Assembly: GCA_037157565.1 (NCBI GenBank)
Contig: JAZHRO010000046.1
Coordinates: 19,918,224 to 19,982,223, forward strand
DNA from: Thalassia testudinum
Lineage: Eukaryota; Streptophyta; Magnoliopsida; Alismatales; Hydrocharitaceae
Reading direction: 5' to 3'
DNA: 64,000 nucleotides
Shown here in pieces: positions 43,721 to 53,924 of this stretch. Numbering within the stretch: position 1 is the first letter of the stretch; each line of letters opens with the position of its first letter. The notes beneath the pieces were generated by a model, which saw only the letters and a list, made by a program, of their open reading frames with translations, was not told the origin of the DNA and made no database searches. Position numbers and translations under genes: made by a program.

Positions 43721-44928
43721 CCCAGTAGACTGTCACCAAGTTTGGCAAGAGAGGTTGAAGCCACCAAGTAGTATGACAACGAATTTGGGTTTGCTTATGT
43801 GTTTTAAAATTAATTTGAGCCTGTTTTTCTTCAGTTGGGATTTATGGTGAGTGGCCCACAAGGTGACCAAGATCACCGACTAAACACCAAACTTGATCAA
43901 GTCTAGGTTAGCCCAAATGTGTGGTCTCTAGAGTCTAACCCTAAAGGTGTCACCTAGGGTTCATGCAATTCTAGGGTTTTTTCTTTCCTCTTCAACCTAC
44001 CACGAAAATAAGAATAATTCTCTAATAAAAATTGGAATCCAAATAAACTAAAATTTTGTAATTAAATTCCTTTTTCAATTATCTTTTCATAGAATATTTT
44101 TTGTGATTTTTACTATTTCAACCAAATTTATAGAGATTTTTAAACGTCAGGGGGTCAAAACTGGAATTTGACCCATGGTCGATTTTTCAAATTGAAATAG
44201 TATCAAATGATCACAAAAAATTTAGAAAAAATATGGGAATTAAAGCCAATGAGATCAGGTTTCAAACCATACCATTTCTAGTCAAAACAGACCTATGGAT
44301 TGCTCGGAATTACTTTTTGAATTTTGAAAATTTTCAAATCTAGGTCAGTCTGACCTCCTTGCACTTCACGAATTTTAAAAAATTTGGTACTTGGAATTTT
44401 TTCAAATGAACAGTGTCATTTGAAAGATGGTTTGAAAATGAAGATATAGCCTGAATTTTGGAATTTTTCTCTCATTAATTTTTCGACAATTGAATTTTTA
44501 AATCAAAATTTGAAATCTGGCAGAAAATCAGAGAACGGTGGGAAAGCTTTTAAAAGTTGTTTGAATTCAAAATTAAACATTCCACCAAAATGAATTTTTT
44601 TTTCTTTTCAAAACTTTTGAAATTTTCTTTTTTTTTTTAAGGGAAAACCTTTTTTTTCAAAAAATTCTTTTCTTTTTTTTTCAAGCAAACTAACCTAAGA
44701 TTCAAATGGAAACCTAATCTAACTACCTAGACTATTTTTTTTTTCTTTTGTCTTTTTTTCACGAAAATAAATAGCCTAATCTAAGAGGAGATGTGCACCT
44801 GATATTTTTTTCCACGCTCGTTGTGTGCGTAAATCCCATTTTTCCATGTTTTCCTGCACATCAAAAGACGAGCAAAGGAACATTTATCAGTGATAATTCT
44901 AGAGATCAAAATAAAAAATGACGTTGCC
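43721..44928 (-). other. M1 leader, primer-site-proximal part
   Basis: Non-coding and rich in A and T runs (44590-44760). It aligns in reverse orientation with the P2 leader at 58481-59400, for example the shared GTGCACCTGA and GGGTCAAA segments. No ORF of interest is seen. Confidence 0.75.
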
Positions 44929-44946
44929 TCCCCAACAACGGTGCCA
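44929..44946 (-). other. Primer binding site of M1 (tRNA-Asp type)
   Basis: On the minus strand TGGCACCGTTGTTGGGGA, two transitions from the plant tRNA-Asp complement, two bases from the LTR. Confidence 0.88.
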
Positions 44947-44948
44947 TT

Positions 44949-45413
44949 TGATAGAGGGTGGTTCTCGCGCGTGTTTTGAAAACAGAGATCTCGTCGTAGT
45001 ATAGTGCACGAAAATGCTCGTCAAAAATAATTTATAACAGAGTTGCAGAGCACCGATAGCAGAATGTTTGTACAGGGAATGTAAAAACTAACAACTATCA
45101 GAAAACGATTGCATACATGAATCTACAGGGGATTATGCATGCATCATTGGGGAGAAGTAAGGAGCTACACTACTAAGCAGTAAATAAAGCATTAAATCTA
45201 TGAAGAACTATAATCTAGTCTAGCAGAACTAAGGGCATTTAAAGGTGGGCTCTGATGACCTTTGACTTGGTTGAGAAGAGAAAGAGGGGTGGCCAATGGT
45301 GCTTAGGGCGGCCCTTGGAGAGAGTTTGAGGAGGTGATCCAACATCTTGGCGTGGAGATGGTGGTGGCCATGGTGAAGCTACTCGTGGAGGTGGAGTGGT
45401 GATGGCTTATGGC
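44949..45413 (-). repeat. Truncated 5' LTR of M1
   Basis: Aligns with 18494-19205 of the 3' LTR apart from the roughly 250-bp indel. Similarity ends at about 45413, where sequence of the M2 LTR begins. About 1.5 kb of this LTR and the M1 target site are lost. Confidence 0.85.
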
Positions 45414-46080
45414 AATACGACGATGCCTAGCGAAAGCTTAGATGATGGAGGTGAGGAGCGGGACGACGGAGGTGAGATGTAGGAGGACATCGGGTTGAGG
45501 AAAGCTTTGGCGTGGCTCCGGAATGGAGGTGAGAAGACGGAGATGATCTGCTACCAGAATGGAGGTGGGTGGACGGCTCCAAGGCGACCAATGAATAGGG
45601 ATGGGAAGTTGGAGGAGTATTTGGTGGGGCAGAGGTTCGCTACACTAATAGGCACCTTGGGAGCTTGAGAATAAGCTCTAATGGAGTGTTGGTAGGCTTG
45701 CTAGAGCTTGGGAGTAGGTGGGAGTAGAGTAGGTAGAGGTGGCTTGGAAGGGAGCGGGTGTAGTTCCTTTTATAGTGGAGAAGAGGCAAAAATAGGTATG
45801 GGACCATTAGTGACATCCAAGCCGTCGCTGGAAGCGTCGCTGTAGGCAGCTCATGCCCGCTCATGCCTGCTCACGCCTACAGCTGGCTTTGCTAACATGC
45901 GAAGAATTAGCAATGGCTGTAAGCGTCGCTATAAGTCTAGCTCATGCATAGTTGGCACTACGCTCCCCCGCCTTTGCTACGCGCTCGCATCCACGCACTG
46001 GCGCTGTGCTGTGCACATGCATGTGCGATGGCACGTGTGTGCATTGGGCGGCCTGGGCTGCACCACGTGGCGTAGTCTGG

Positions 46081-46085
46081 GCCAT
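46081..46085. repeat. Target-site duplication of E, left copy (GCCAT)
   Basis: Identical to 52076-52080. The uninterrupted M2 LTR has a single GTCCAT-like site at 57914-57919. Confidence 0.85.
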
Positions 46086-47399
46086 TGATTGCACTGCAAA
46101 AATACACCTGCAATTGTGCCGTCTTGTGCTATTTCCTAGCATTACCAGTGCATATTAGGTATCCATAGTTGCATTTATAAAAATACACGCATGCATGCAT
46201 TTAATTGAGAGGGGAGGAGAGTGAAATAAAATGGCCTCACAATTAACAATTTTCCTCAAGTGCTGCTTTGCAAAATTCACCATCTTCTTATTTTTTATTT
46301 ATTTTTTTTTTTTAATTTTACTTGACTTTGAATCCTTCCCGTGGCTGCATGGCATGGCTGGACCTTCCTCCTCACGCCATGCTCTGCAACAGCTCTCCCT
46401 GCTAGCCGCATGCAAGCCTCACCCTGTCAGCCATGCAGAGCCATGCACAGCCAGGGCATGGCTGTGCATGCTTTCTTCTTCTTTAAAAAGAGCTCGGCTT
46501 CTTCTTGCAAAAGGGGAGCCTGGTCCACCAAAAAAAAAACCCAACGCAGCACTTCTTCTCCAGGCCGTCTCCTCCATTCTCCCTCCATACGCAGCCCCTC
46601 CTCCTCTGAGGAGCCACTCTGCGGACAAGAGTACCTCACGGTGGTGCACAACCACCACCATGAGTCCACCACTGCCCAGCTCATCAAAGAGCTAGTGGGT
46701 GTGGTGGTTCTTTCCCTGTTTCTTCATTTGAAGCACTTCTGCCATTGCCACTGGAGCTTCAAGCATTGAAGCTCAACCGGCCACCGCAAGCTCCACAGCA
46801 GCAGCAGCAAGGCGGCAGCAGTGCACACAGGCCACCGCACGCGCCTGCAGGCAGGCCTCGCCTTCCGCTTCTTCGCGTATACCCGCCTCTCCGCGTGCCC
46901 TGTCGTGAGTTTCGCCCGCAAGTCCAGCTGGCGCATTCCTCTTCCGCGCGCGCGCCGAGCCATCCATGCCACCCACACACACAGCACCGGGCGTACCCGG
47001 TCGAGCAGCTCGCCCCAACATTGTAGCCACTATTCACTCATTTCAGCGGAACACTGTGGCTATAGTGGGGTGACCGGTAAGTTTCTCACTTATCCGGTCA
47101 CCCGACGTGCCGCAACTGCTGCTAGCCCACGCGCGCATCTAGCCCAGCGTCCCACTCTAGTGCCCGCCCTCGCGTCTGCTAGTGCCCACATATCTGCCCG
47201 CTTCAGCGTCTGCATCCGCATCTCCCTTCGCCTGCACCAGCCCGCTTCAGTGCCCGATCTTCACGCAGCGCGGTGCGCTGCAGCCTCTCTTCCCTGCGCT
47301 CACTCCCTCCCAGCGCGTGCCTCCTCGCGCACCTATGCGCCTACGCGTGCGCATGAACCACCAGACGTCGGCCCCACTACTACAGACGACTTAAATGCC

Positions 47400-48048
47400 T
47401 CCTTCACTCCAGTCGGAAGCTCTCTCTCTCTCTCATAGCACTCTCTCACTCTCTCCGCTGACACATACACACACACACTCACACTCTCGCACACACGCAC
47501 TCTCACCTATACACTATTATATACTTATATATATAAATATATATGTATATATATTTATATCTATATATATTTATATACATATATATATATACTTATATCT
47601 ATACATATAGTAGTACCTATATACCTAAGTATTAATATACATACATACATATATATATATATCCATATACTTATATATATATACTTATATACGTATATAT
47701 ATATACATATATCTATATATATATTATTATTACCTATATAACTAAGTATAACTATAGATACGCATATATATATATACATATATATACACAAATACTTATA
47801 CATATATATATATAAATATACATACATATATACATATATCTATATAACAATAAGTACATATATATATATATATATACATATCTATTTACATATATCTTTA
47901 TACATATATTACTATATATATATATACATCTATAGAGTTATATATACATACATATACATATATATATATATCTGTACATATATCTATCTATACATATATT
48001 TACATATCTATATATATATATACATATATATACATACAACTACATATA
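47400..48048. repeat. Microsatellite run: (CT)n, (CA)n, then imperfect (TA)n
   Basis: CT repeats at 47418-47460 and CA repeats at 47460-47510 lead into about 530 bp of TATA/TACATA units. The TA run resumes right of F at 50310-50395, so it is one array split by F. Confidence 0.93.
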
Positions 48049-50309
48049 TGATAGCGATTTCACGCGGTTTGTTAAAATACGTCGTTGTAACGCGCGAATC
48101 CGCTTACGCATTTAAAATTTATATCCTAGATAGGGGAGTATCTAGGGTCGTCCAAGGAGGCAAAAATTGCAATAATGATTCTCTTGCTTGGAATATAATC
48201 TCAACTTTCTTTTTAATATTTTTCAATATGTAAATTTTTTTTTGTATTTTGAAAATACGAGGGCAAACGGCAGATTGTAGCGAAGAGAACTAACACCTAC
48301 AAATGATTAACTAAAATCTAAAAGATAGAAATATCTTCTTCCTAAGCTCACTCTAGGCAAGTGGAGGCCTAGAGTAATTAGGAAGAAGAGGTGAAACAAG
48401 TGCTAGAACCAAAACAAACAACTGCAATAAAAAAAACTAAAAGAAGGCAATTTTGATTGAGTAGAATGAGTGTTCTTTTCAAGGACAAGTAGAGGAATGC
48501 TTCTACTAGAATTAAACAATCTAAAAGCAAGAAAAGAAACACAAATCCTCTTGTAACAATGGTGAAGAAGGTTGTCTTCTTGCTCCAAGCCTAGCTGCTC
48601 CTTGGCTTGAAAAGAGGGCTTCCTTCTTCTCCTTCCTTGAGAGCTCCTCCAAGGTGGAAGCTACCACCTTTAATGCTCTCTCCAAGGGGTGGGCGTGCAC
48701 CACCCTCAAAAACTCCTTCAAGGTGGCGTGACCACCTTCAAGATCTCCTCCAAGATCTTCCTTACCTGGCTTCTCCTTTGGCTGGTGTGACCCAAGAGAG
48801 AAGGGAAGAGGGGAAGGCACCAAGGGGACAGAATATCCCCTTAATCTTCTTCTTCTTCTTCTCTCTTGGACGTGGGATTCTTGGTGGAATATGAGAGTTA
48901 AATGGCTAGCCAAGGATGGCTTGAATGGTGGTGGGTAGTGGTCTTTTTATAGGGTAGGATGGGGGGTTAAGGTGCCCCTTGAAATGGAGGGCTAGAATGG
49001 AAGAATGGAGGTGGTTGGTGATCCTATGGCTAAGTAGAGTTGGCGCCAACCCAAGAGGTGTTAAAGGGGGTAGTTATGGTGGTGTTGGTGTCTTTTGGTG
49101 GTGGAGAGACACCACCATGTTGGTGCCAACATGGGGTCTTCTAGAAGGGGGGTTAGGTGGATGGTGGAGATGGGTTCAATGGGGATTGTGTGGTGGAGAT
49201 TAGGGGAGATTTTGGAGGGAAAAGTGGCGCCATTAAGGGGTGGTTATGGGTAGTTTTTGGCTCCACTTTTAGGTGTCTTTTGGAGGTGGTGGGTAGGTTG
49301 GGTTGGTGCCAAGTAGGTTAGCTTATGTGGAGCTTAGGTGGAGCTAGTTGGGTGGAGTTGGTAGGTGGGTTTTTGGGGTGGTATAAGCCAAGGAAGTTGG
49401 AGCATAGCTAAGCTAAGCTAAGCTAAGCTAAGCTAGCTTAGCTAGGGTTTATAGGAAGGAGCTGAGGAGGAGAAGTCTGGAACTGAAATTTGGAGCTGGC
49501 TATTGCTGAAGAGGCTGGCATGGAGCTATTCTAGCTGGCTTAGCTTGCTAGTTCTTTGCTAGCTACTAAGCTGAGCTAAGGTAAGCTAGCTTCTACCATA
49601 ATGAGCTAAGGTGAGCTGCGTCTGATGCTCCCGGGGAGAATCAAGCTGGTTGAGGCAGCTAAGGTAGCTTAGCTCAACTGAGTTGAGTTAAGCTGAGTCC
49701 CCGGGAGCTGGACTTGAGCTTCCTGAGCTAGGATGAGTTCTTCTTCAGCTGGCTGGAGCTGAGTGGAGCTGGATGCAGCTGGATCTGAGCTGGGGTGAAC
49801 TCCTGTCAACTTAGCTGAGCTAGCTAGAGCTCCCTGTGAACTAGTGTCAACTTAGCTGAGCTAGCTAGAGCTCCCTGTGAACTAGTGGGAGCTGAGATGA
49901 GCTAGACTCAGCTAAGTTGAGCTGGATCTGAGCTGACTTGAGCTAGGGTGAGCTAAGGTGAACTCTCTTGAACTGCCATCCAGCTGAGATTAGCTGAATG
50001 GAGCTGGGATGAGCTAACCCTAGTTCAAGTAAGCTAGGTTCCAGCTATGGTGAGCTGGATCAAGCTGGGTTCCAACTAGTCTAAGCTTCTCCTTCACCAT
50101 TTGCCTTCTTGAGTGCTAGGGTTTTAGGGATCTATGCATATGTATATCCCTAACACTCACAAAAACACATTAAAACGACAATAAAAAATGCAATGCATGC
50201 CTATCCTAATTTATGCCTAAATGCAACCCAAAAACCCGTTTACGGAGTAAAATCCTAAGAGCTAGGTTAGTTTTAAAGCATAAGAATGATGATAAACTGG
50301 CGTTTATCA
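48049..50309 (-). mobile_element. Insertion F: solo LTR, Athila-like
   Basis: It starts TGATAGCG and ends GTTTATCA, with ATATA on both sides (48044-48048 and 50310-50314), and the TA microsatellite continues on each side. The minus-strand sense is inferred from U5-like sequence at the left end, a TATA box (plus CTTTTTATAG, near 48943-48951) and a U3-like palindrome at the right end (50290-50309). The TA-rich flank makes the duplication less decisive than usual. No internal retroelement sequence is present, as expected after LTR-LTR recombination. Confidence 0.75.
49395..50075. repeat. AGCT-rich degenerate repeat
   Basis: About 680 bp is built of GAGCT, AAGCT and TAGCT words (pure AAGCT-type units at 49405-49445), including a 41-bp exact tandem duplication at 49804-49844 and 49845-49885. 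It lies inside the U3 side of F. No ORF or known repeat class is recognised. Confidence 0.8.
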
Positions 50310-50410
50310 ATATATACCTATATATTTATAACCATATCTACATATATACATGTAGATATATATTTACATATATACATATATATTTTCATATCACTTACCA
50401 TACCTAGCTC

Positions 50411-51525
50411 TGTCAAACAAATCCGCTCCTTCCTGGGACACATCGGTTTCTATAGGAGATTCATCAAAGATTTCTCCAAGATTTCTTGACCTTTAACTCA
50501 TCTCCTATCAAACGATGTACCCTTCGATATGGGCCCCGACTGCATACAAGCATTCACGCAACTGCGTAATGCTGTCACCAAGGCCCCTGTTCTCCAGCCA
50601 CCTGATTGGTCCCTCGACTTTGAACTCATGTGTGACGCTTCCGACCTTGTAGTCGGAGCCATCCTGGGACAAAGACGCAATAGACACCCCTTCGTGGTGT
50701 ACTACGCCAGTAAGACGTTGGACGAGGCCTAGCGTAATTATACTACCACTGAGAAAGAACTACTGGCGGTCGTCTTTGGGTTGGAGAAATTCCGCTCTTA
50801 CCTTCTGGGCTCACATGTTATTGTTTTCACTGATCACGCGGCCATTCACCATCTCATGCACAAGAAGGATGCCAAGACTAGATTGATTCGTTGGATCCTT
50901 TTGCTCCAAGAATTTGACATTGAGATTCGCGATAAGGTCGGAGCCCAAAATGTTGTGGCTGATCATCTTTCCAGAATGGACCCTGACCATATTGGACTTA
51001 CTCTACCGATTAATGAAATTTTTCCTGATGAGCACCTATTGGTAGTTAATGTGGCAAGTGGACCTTGGTATGCCGACATTGCCAATTACCTTGCTTCTGG
51101 ATCCATTCCACGTGGCTGGCCTAAAAACCAGTGCGAGTGTCTCATGGCAGAAGCAAAGTATTATTTCTGGGATAATCCACTTCTTTTTTGCATAGGTGCT
51201 AATCAAATCATCCGTCGTTGTATTCCTTACAGCGAATTCCCCAGTGTGCTATCCTTCTGCCACGATCAGGCCTGAGGAGGCCATTTCTATGGGAGGAAAA
51301 CTGCAGCCAAGGTGTTGCAGTGCAGTTTCTTTTGGCCCTCCCTTCACCAAGATGCACACAATTATGCCAAGCATTGCACTAGGTGCCAGTCGTTAGGGTC
51401 AATGTCACGTCGTGACATGATGCCCTTGCAACCCATCCTAGCTGTGGAAATCTTCGACATTTGGGGAATTGATTTCATGGGTCCCTTTCCTCCTTCCAAC
51501 GGCTTCGAATTCATCCTCGTCCTAT
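50411..51525 (+). pseudogene. pol (RH-INT): Captured Athila pol fragment (RT connection, RNase H, integrase N-terminus)
   Basis: The frame begins at VKQIRSFLGHIGFYRRFIKDFSKIS, passes through [49 protein letters not shown] and [12 protein letters not shown]. It then reaches the integrase zinc module (FCHDQA, HCTRCQSLG) and stops inside the core at WGIDFMGPFPPSNGFEFILV. Three stops (50488, 50730, 51273) interrupt it, two of them TAG or TGA single changes. It is closest to M1 here. RT upstream and the DDE end downstream are absent, and TA-rich sequence flanks both sides, so it was captured as a piece. Confidence 0.88.
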
Positions 51526-51541
51526 TGGTTGCGTCTTCCTA

Positions 51542-52075
51542 GACGACGACTGACTCGACACCGTGCTACATGCCATCTCCACCTTCACCCCCAACCCTTT
51601 ATACATATATAATATATACCTATATATATGCTATATTTACTTTATTTCTACTTCTCTTTCCTGCCAGTAAAAAGATAAAAAATATATATAAAAGAGAAAA
51701 GATAATTCTTGACTTGCAGGTACTCAGTCTTGCTAATAGCAAGACCAGTTTTGAAACCCTGATTTGGCTCAAATCCAAGAACCTGATTTTGAGGGTGTGC
51801 CTCAAGGACAAAAATTATCAGAAAAAAATCTTAAACAGAAAAACACCAAAAACACAATAAACGAATGAAAGAGATTCGTTATAGGAAAGGCATAGAAACT
51901 TCTTCTAATCCCACTTCCCTGAGTTTGACCCTGGGCCTAAAAGTGACCAAGATTAAATCAAGTAGCCCAGGTAAAAAATTTTGTAAAGAGATTGTTAGGC
52001 TCGATTTAGGTTAACCACTATACACATTATAACGATAAAATCACCATATTAACACACCTATCCGAGTCTACACCA
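51542..52075 (+). other. Right end of E, U5-like, non-coding
   Basis: A TA-rich patch, then A-rich sequence and a GAGTTTGACCCTGGG segment similar to the end of the P3 LTR, ending GTCTACACCA at the target duplication. The open frames here are short. Confidence 0.5.
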
Positions 52076-52080
52076 GCCAT
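52076..52080. repeat. Target-site duplication of E, right copy (GCCAT)
   Basis: Identical to 46081-46085. Confidence 0.85.
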
Positions 52081-52521
52081 CCATCTTCTTCTTATTGTAG
52101 AGGCTGCTACAAAGGTCGGATTGAGTAGATTTTCACACCATTAAGCTACGATCGTCGACTCGAATCCATCCATGTGGTCGGATTTGTCATTTGAAGCTTC
52201 GAATTATGTCTCCTAGTCCCTTGGTCATTGATCTTCTCCAGACTGCATATGATGCTACAAGACTCCGATCGAGGTGATTTCTGAGGCGTTCGACTCCGAT
52301 CGTCGTCTTGATCAGATTCGTACGGTTGGATTGTCAATTCGAGGCTCCAAAATGAATATCCTTCTCTCCTAACCACAACAAGGATGCAATTAACCTAAAT
52401 TATATACTACTCTAAATGCAGAATGATGCTTGATATGCAATATTTATAACATGAAATGCAAATCTAATCCTAGGAACATGCATGATTAGGCATTTTACCT
52501 TCAATAAATGTGTTTATATCA

Positions 52522-53767
52522 TAACCCCATTCCTATCTTTTGCTAGTCCCTAGCAAAATTAAACTATATGCTATGTATAAAAGCAGAATTAGGATTAGAT
52601 CGCTTAGGCCTAAGTTATTTATTAACAGTAGAAAATTTCAACTAAGGTCCTAAACTACGAAAACTCAACAGTACCTGGGTGTCTACCAGAATGCAGACCG
52701 CCTAAGTCCTCGCCTTATTTGAAAAGGGAAGATACATTTTTTTATTGTGTTTCTTCTTTTCTAATTTTTTTGTACTTTTGAAGTTTGAGAGTTCCAAGAT
52801 AACTTTTTACGGCTACCCGACCCACCCAAGACTCGAAAAGGACTCTAAGTGCTAAGGATCTTATGAAAATAGTGAAAGACTCATTAGACGGCTGTTAAAA
52901 TAGACTTCGGGTTTCTACGACCCTAGGTGACCTTGTCTAAAGGTTTATCTTTTCGAATGGTAGCTTTCTCCCTACTTTTATTTATGGGGTCAACAGAAAC
53001 CCAGTGTATATCTCCTCGATTTATTCTACTTCCCCGCTTCTTAGCTAAGTGTTTTGGGAATTATTGTGCATTTTTTTGTGAGCTATGTTCTAAACAACCG
53101 ACCGATGAGCTATTACCACAGACAACTTGCCAGCCATACTTGTGCGGTGAAGTGTGATTTTATTTTTTTTATTTTCTCCTTTTTCTATTTTTTTCTTTTC
53201 TTTTTGATTGTTTTTCTTCTTTTTTTTTCTTTTTTTCTATGTAGGTGGCTTCCATGATCTAAGATTTACCTAAAGGCAGTACAACGAAAATGGTCTTGTG
53301 GCTGGGCTCTGAACAACCAGCCGATGAGCTGTTACCACCAACTTACCAACCATACCACCCAAGTCGGTCCATTAGCTACCCAATTTCCATAAAAATCGTC
53401 GGAAAGTGAGTCAGTGCCAATAGTCTATAGATGCTTAGCCTTAAAATCCCCCCAAATCAGAGAGCGGGTTGATAAGTCGTATACTTATCATCCCAATTTA
53501 TTTACCAAATTAAAATGAATTTTGATTGGCAAGGACTCAAGACTAAGTCCACATTCGAGTGGAAACCTAAGCTAATTAAGCCCGAAGACCTGAAGAGTCT
53601 AAGTGTTTAGGTCCTCTCATATCATTTCCTAAAGTTAATAACTTCCAAATGCCTAAGTTCTCTTTTCCTAATTTCTTTCTTTCTATATCTTTTTCAAATT
53701 TTCAATTTTTTTCAAAGAAACAAAAAGAAATTCTACAGAGTTAACAAAATGATTTCAAGATTAAGTA
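52522..53767 (-). other. 3' non-coding region of M2
   Basis: Between the LTR-adjacent tract (degenerate, plus TAACCCCATTCC at 52522) and the internal tract. It contains a pyrimidine tract (53158-53240) flanked by two copies of a segment with CCGATGAGCT (53096-53145 and 53318-53356). No coding region is seen. Confidence 0.7.
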
Positions 53768-53784
53768 TCCACCCCCCCATGCCT
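53768..53784 (-). promoter_or_regulatory. Internal polypurine tract of M2
   Basis: Plus TCCACCCCCCCATGCCT, better preserved than the LTR-adjacent tract of the same element. Confidence 0.65.
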
Positions 53785-53924
53785 AAATGATGTAATGTCT
53801 TCATTGTAAAACTAAAGACATGAAAAGGGTGGAGTAAACAGAATATCACCTAAGTGTCACGAGAATCCGATCAGCTCTACAGGGAGAAGAGTGTATACAC
53901 ACGCACTATGTTTAATGCCTTCAG

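Larger units (their letters stand above)
18494..45413 (-). mobile_element. Element M1: Athila-lineage Ty3/Gypsy retrotransposon with two nested insertions
   Basis: Read on the minus strand: partial 5' LTR (44949-45413), tRNA-Asp primer site (44929-44946), leader, gag (from 38887), protease, RT, RNase H and integrase (to 22733), internal polypurine tract, non-coding 3' region, polypurine tract, and full 3' LTR (18494-20676). C lies within RT and B within the leader. The element has frameshifts and stops. Its two LTRs differ by roughly 8-10% over the shared 450 bases. RT, RNase H and integrase closely resemble those of element A and of the fragment in E. Confidence 0.93.
46086..52075 (+). mobile_element. 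Insertion E: solo-LTR-like element carrying a captured pol fragment
   Basis: The insertion starts TG (TGATTGCACTG) and ends CA (GTCTACACCA) inside a 5-bp duplication. The right end resembles a plus-strand Athila U5 region (compare the GAGTTTGACCCTGGG segment with the P3 LTR end), and the left end looks like U3. No primer site, polypurine tract or second LTR is found, so a solo LTR of about 3.7 kb (after removing F) is the best reading. A full element with LTRs I failed to match is possible. It contains a GC-rich block (46740-47400), microsatellites, F, and an RNase H-integrase fragment. Confidence 0.6.
45414..52521 (-). repeat. 3' LTR of M2, 5'-truncated (plus view) and split by E
   Basis: 45414-46085 and 52081-52521 align with 57237-57915 and 57916-58359 of the 5' LTR. 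The first 340 or so bases are missing at the M1 junction. A TATA box on the minus strand is seen at 45766-45775 (plus CCTTTTATAG). Confidence 0.85.

Noticed and set aside
46231..47438. Several frames of 80-205 codons in E
   Set aside because: GC-rich, low-stop sequence inside an LTR-like region. No start context, domain or homology to anything else here.
48521..48913. Minus-strand frame of 130 codons in F
   Set aside because: It lies in the U5/R side of a solo LTR in repetitive AAGGTGG-type sequence, with no recognisable motif and a competing frame on the other strand.
49395..50075. CRISPR-like or satellite array
   Set aside because: AGCT words have no fixed repeat and spacer pattern, and this is plant nuclear DNA.
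53600..53760. Coding exon of a host gene near the M2 tract
   Set aside because: AT-rich sequence with TTTC runs, no frame and no splice-site pattern. It is part of M2.
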